From positions 1 to 5,252 of the forward strand of contig USBM01000163.1 of NCBI GenBank assembly GCA_900552885.1: a stretch of 5,252 nucleotides of DNA, in the 5' to 3' direction. Shown here in pieces: positions 4,081 to 5,252 of the stretch. Position numbers and translations under genes: made by a program. The stretch is from an uncultured Clostridium sp. GTDB lineage: Bacteria; Bacillota; Clostridia; Lachnospirales; Lachnospiraceae. The first letter of the stretch is position 1, and every line of letters starts with the position of its first letter. The notes below the pieces were generated by a model, which ran no database searches, was not told the origin of the DNA, and worked only from the letters and a program-made list of their open reading frames with translations.

Positions 4081-5252
4081 ATGAAACATATATTATATCG
4101 AATGAAGCAGATCATCCGGCAGAAGACGCTGCTTTTCTGGGCAATGGTATTTCCGGTTATTCTGGGAACTTTGTTCTATTTCATGTTTGGCAGTATATCG
4201 GAATTAGAGCAGTTTAGTGAAGTGCCGGTGGGTATTGTGAACTCGCAAGGTATAGAAAATAAGAAAGCGGATGTGACAGAGGAATCATTTTCTATGGAAA
4301 ATGTACAGATGTCGGCTGAGGATTGGAAAGAGGAAGCGAAGAAGCAGTCAGCCGAGGGCTTTCTTACCATGATGAATGAGGTAGAGAGTGACAATGGTAC
4401 GAAGATGTTCAAGGTCAAAGAGTATGCAGATGTGGCGAAAGCAGAGCAGGCATTGCAGGATGGTAAGATCAAGGGCATTGTTGATATGGAAGACGATTAT
4501 GCATTAACGGTAAAGGAGTCTGATATATACAGCAGTCTGATCAAGACCTTTATCGATCAGTATCAACAGAACGTATCCTTGATCACAGATGTAGCAATGG
4601 AACATCCGGAAAAACTGGCGGATATGATTGCGTCCATGTCAGATACGACAGGGACAACGATTCAGGAGATTTCGTTAAAGGGAACAGATAAAGACCCGTA
4701 TACCCAGTATTTCTACGCATTGATCTCAATGACGTGTTTGATCGCAACGATGGTGGGATTAAACAATGGAAATGATATCCAGGCAGATCTGACACCGGTC
4801 GGTGCGAGAAGAAATGTGGCACCAATGCCGAAATTAGTGCAGGTAGCATATGATTTTGTGGCATCTTTTATCCTGTATTGTATCATTGTTGCTTTTGTGA
4901 CCGGGGTATGTGCGTTTGTATTTCAACGGGATTTTGGAAATAATGCAGCACTGGTATTGCTTGGGGGATGTATTGGCAGCTTTACTTCGCTGGCAATCGG
5001 AACGGTGATCGCCATCTTTACCAGGGGTTCCGTTCAGAAGAAGGAAGGACTTTGTGTAGCTGTATTTATGATCAGTTCCTTTTTAGCTGGACTGCAATGG
5101 GCAGATATTACCTATCTGATTGAAGAACGCTGTCCGGTCGTGAACCGGATCAATCCGGCAACCCTGATCGTAAATGGGTTCAAGAGTCTTTCGGTTTTTG
5201 GGGATGTCAGGCAGTATGCAGTGAATATGCTTACGCTGTTTGCAATTGGTGT
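4081..5252 (+). CDS. ABC-2-type transporter permease, 3' end beyond the window
   Basis: The frame is open from ATG 4081 to the right edge (390 complete codons), so the gene is partial. A basic amphipathic start (MKHILYRMKQIIRQKT) precedes membrane segment 1 (about 17-37). A large, mostly hydrophilic extracytoplasmic region follows (about 40-205), which opens with VPVGIVN as in ABC2_membrane_3-like permeases. Further membrane segments lie at about 208-227, 257-281, 290-314 and 323-340, and a last one begins near 381. The sequence RINPATLIVNGF (355-366) matches the conserved NPA-type motif before the final helix. It forms the channel with the upstream ATPase, which shares its operon. One more segment and a short tail probably lie beyond the edge, and a second permease gene could follow. 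The substrate cannot be deduced. Confidence 0.92.
   Translation, partial: MKHILYRMKQIIRQKTLLFWAMVFPVILGTLFYFMFGSISELEQFSEVPVGIVNSQGIENKKADVTEESFSMENVQMSAEDWKEEAKKQSAEGFLTMMNEVESDNGTKMFKVKEYADVAKAEQALQDGKIKGIVDMEDDYALTVKESDIYSSLIKTFIDQYQQNVSLITDVAMEHPEKLADMIASMSDTTGTTIQEISLKGTDKDPYTQYFYALISMTCLIATMVGLNNGNDIQADLTPVGARRNVAPMPKLVQVAYDFVASFILYCIIVAFVTGVCAFVFQRDFGNNAALVLLGGCIGSFTSLAIGTVIAIFTRGSVQKKEGLCVAVFMISSFLAGLQWADITYLIEERCPVVNRINPATLIVNGFKSLSVFGDVRQYAVNMLTLFAIG

Noticed and set aside
4176..4864. Minus-strand frames at 4176-4478 and 4583-4864
   Set aside because: Both are antisense to the permease, which is open throughout and has a proper ribosome binding site and membrane segments.
1..5252. 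CRISPR array, complete insertion sequence or tRNA gene
   Set aside because: No regularly spaced repeats, transposase reading frame or cloverleaf was found on either strand.

Overview
The window looks like a chromosomal segment from a low-to-moderate GC gut-type Clostridia, most likely Lachnospiraceae (Roseburia/Agathobacter-like). This is inferred from strong AGGAGG-type ribosome binding sites, codon use, and the style of the two-component and ABC proteins. No gene in the window fixes the genus.

Layout, left to right. Positions 1-483 (minus) hold an open frame that runs off the left edge. Its first part is the C-terminal half of a COG1569-type PIN-domain protein, and it continues in frame into an unrelated-looking tail; the PIN N-terminus is absent. 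Positions 458-1078 (minus) encode a complete NarL/LuxR-family response regulator with its own sigma-A-like promoter. Positions 1079-1493 are an unusually long gap for a kinase/regulator pair. The gap splits into a GC-rich, foldable block (1141-1350) and an AT-rich stretch with two clear hairpins. Positions 1494-2561 (minus) encode a DesK/HPK7-type membrane histidine kinase.

Positions 2562-3136 form the divergent regulatory region. It holds a candidate kinase promoter, a perfect TGACA-N2-TGTCA palindrome upstream of it, and about 370 bp of leader-like sequence with alternating complementary segments before the plus-strand operon. Positions 3137-4069 (plus) encode an ABC-2-type exporter ATPase, followed 11 bp later by its membrane partner (4081 to beyond 5252), which is cut by the right edge.

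Working model: the kinase senses a membrane or envelope cue through its membrane bundle and phosphorylates the regulator at Asp53. The regulator controls the divergent ABC exporter, and perhaps its own and the kinase's promoters. The arrangement resembles the Bacillus YvfRS/YvfTU and DesKR types of module. The exported substrate cannot be read from the sequence. The parts that ordinary annotation does not explain are the GC-rich block splitting kinase from regulator, the shared GACAT half-sites, the long leader before the ABC operon, and the truncated PIN chimera.
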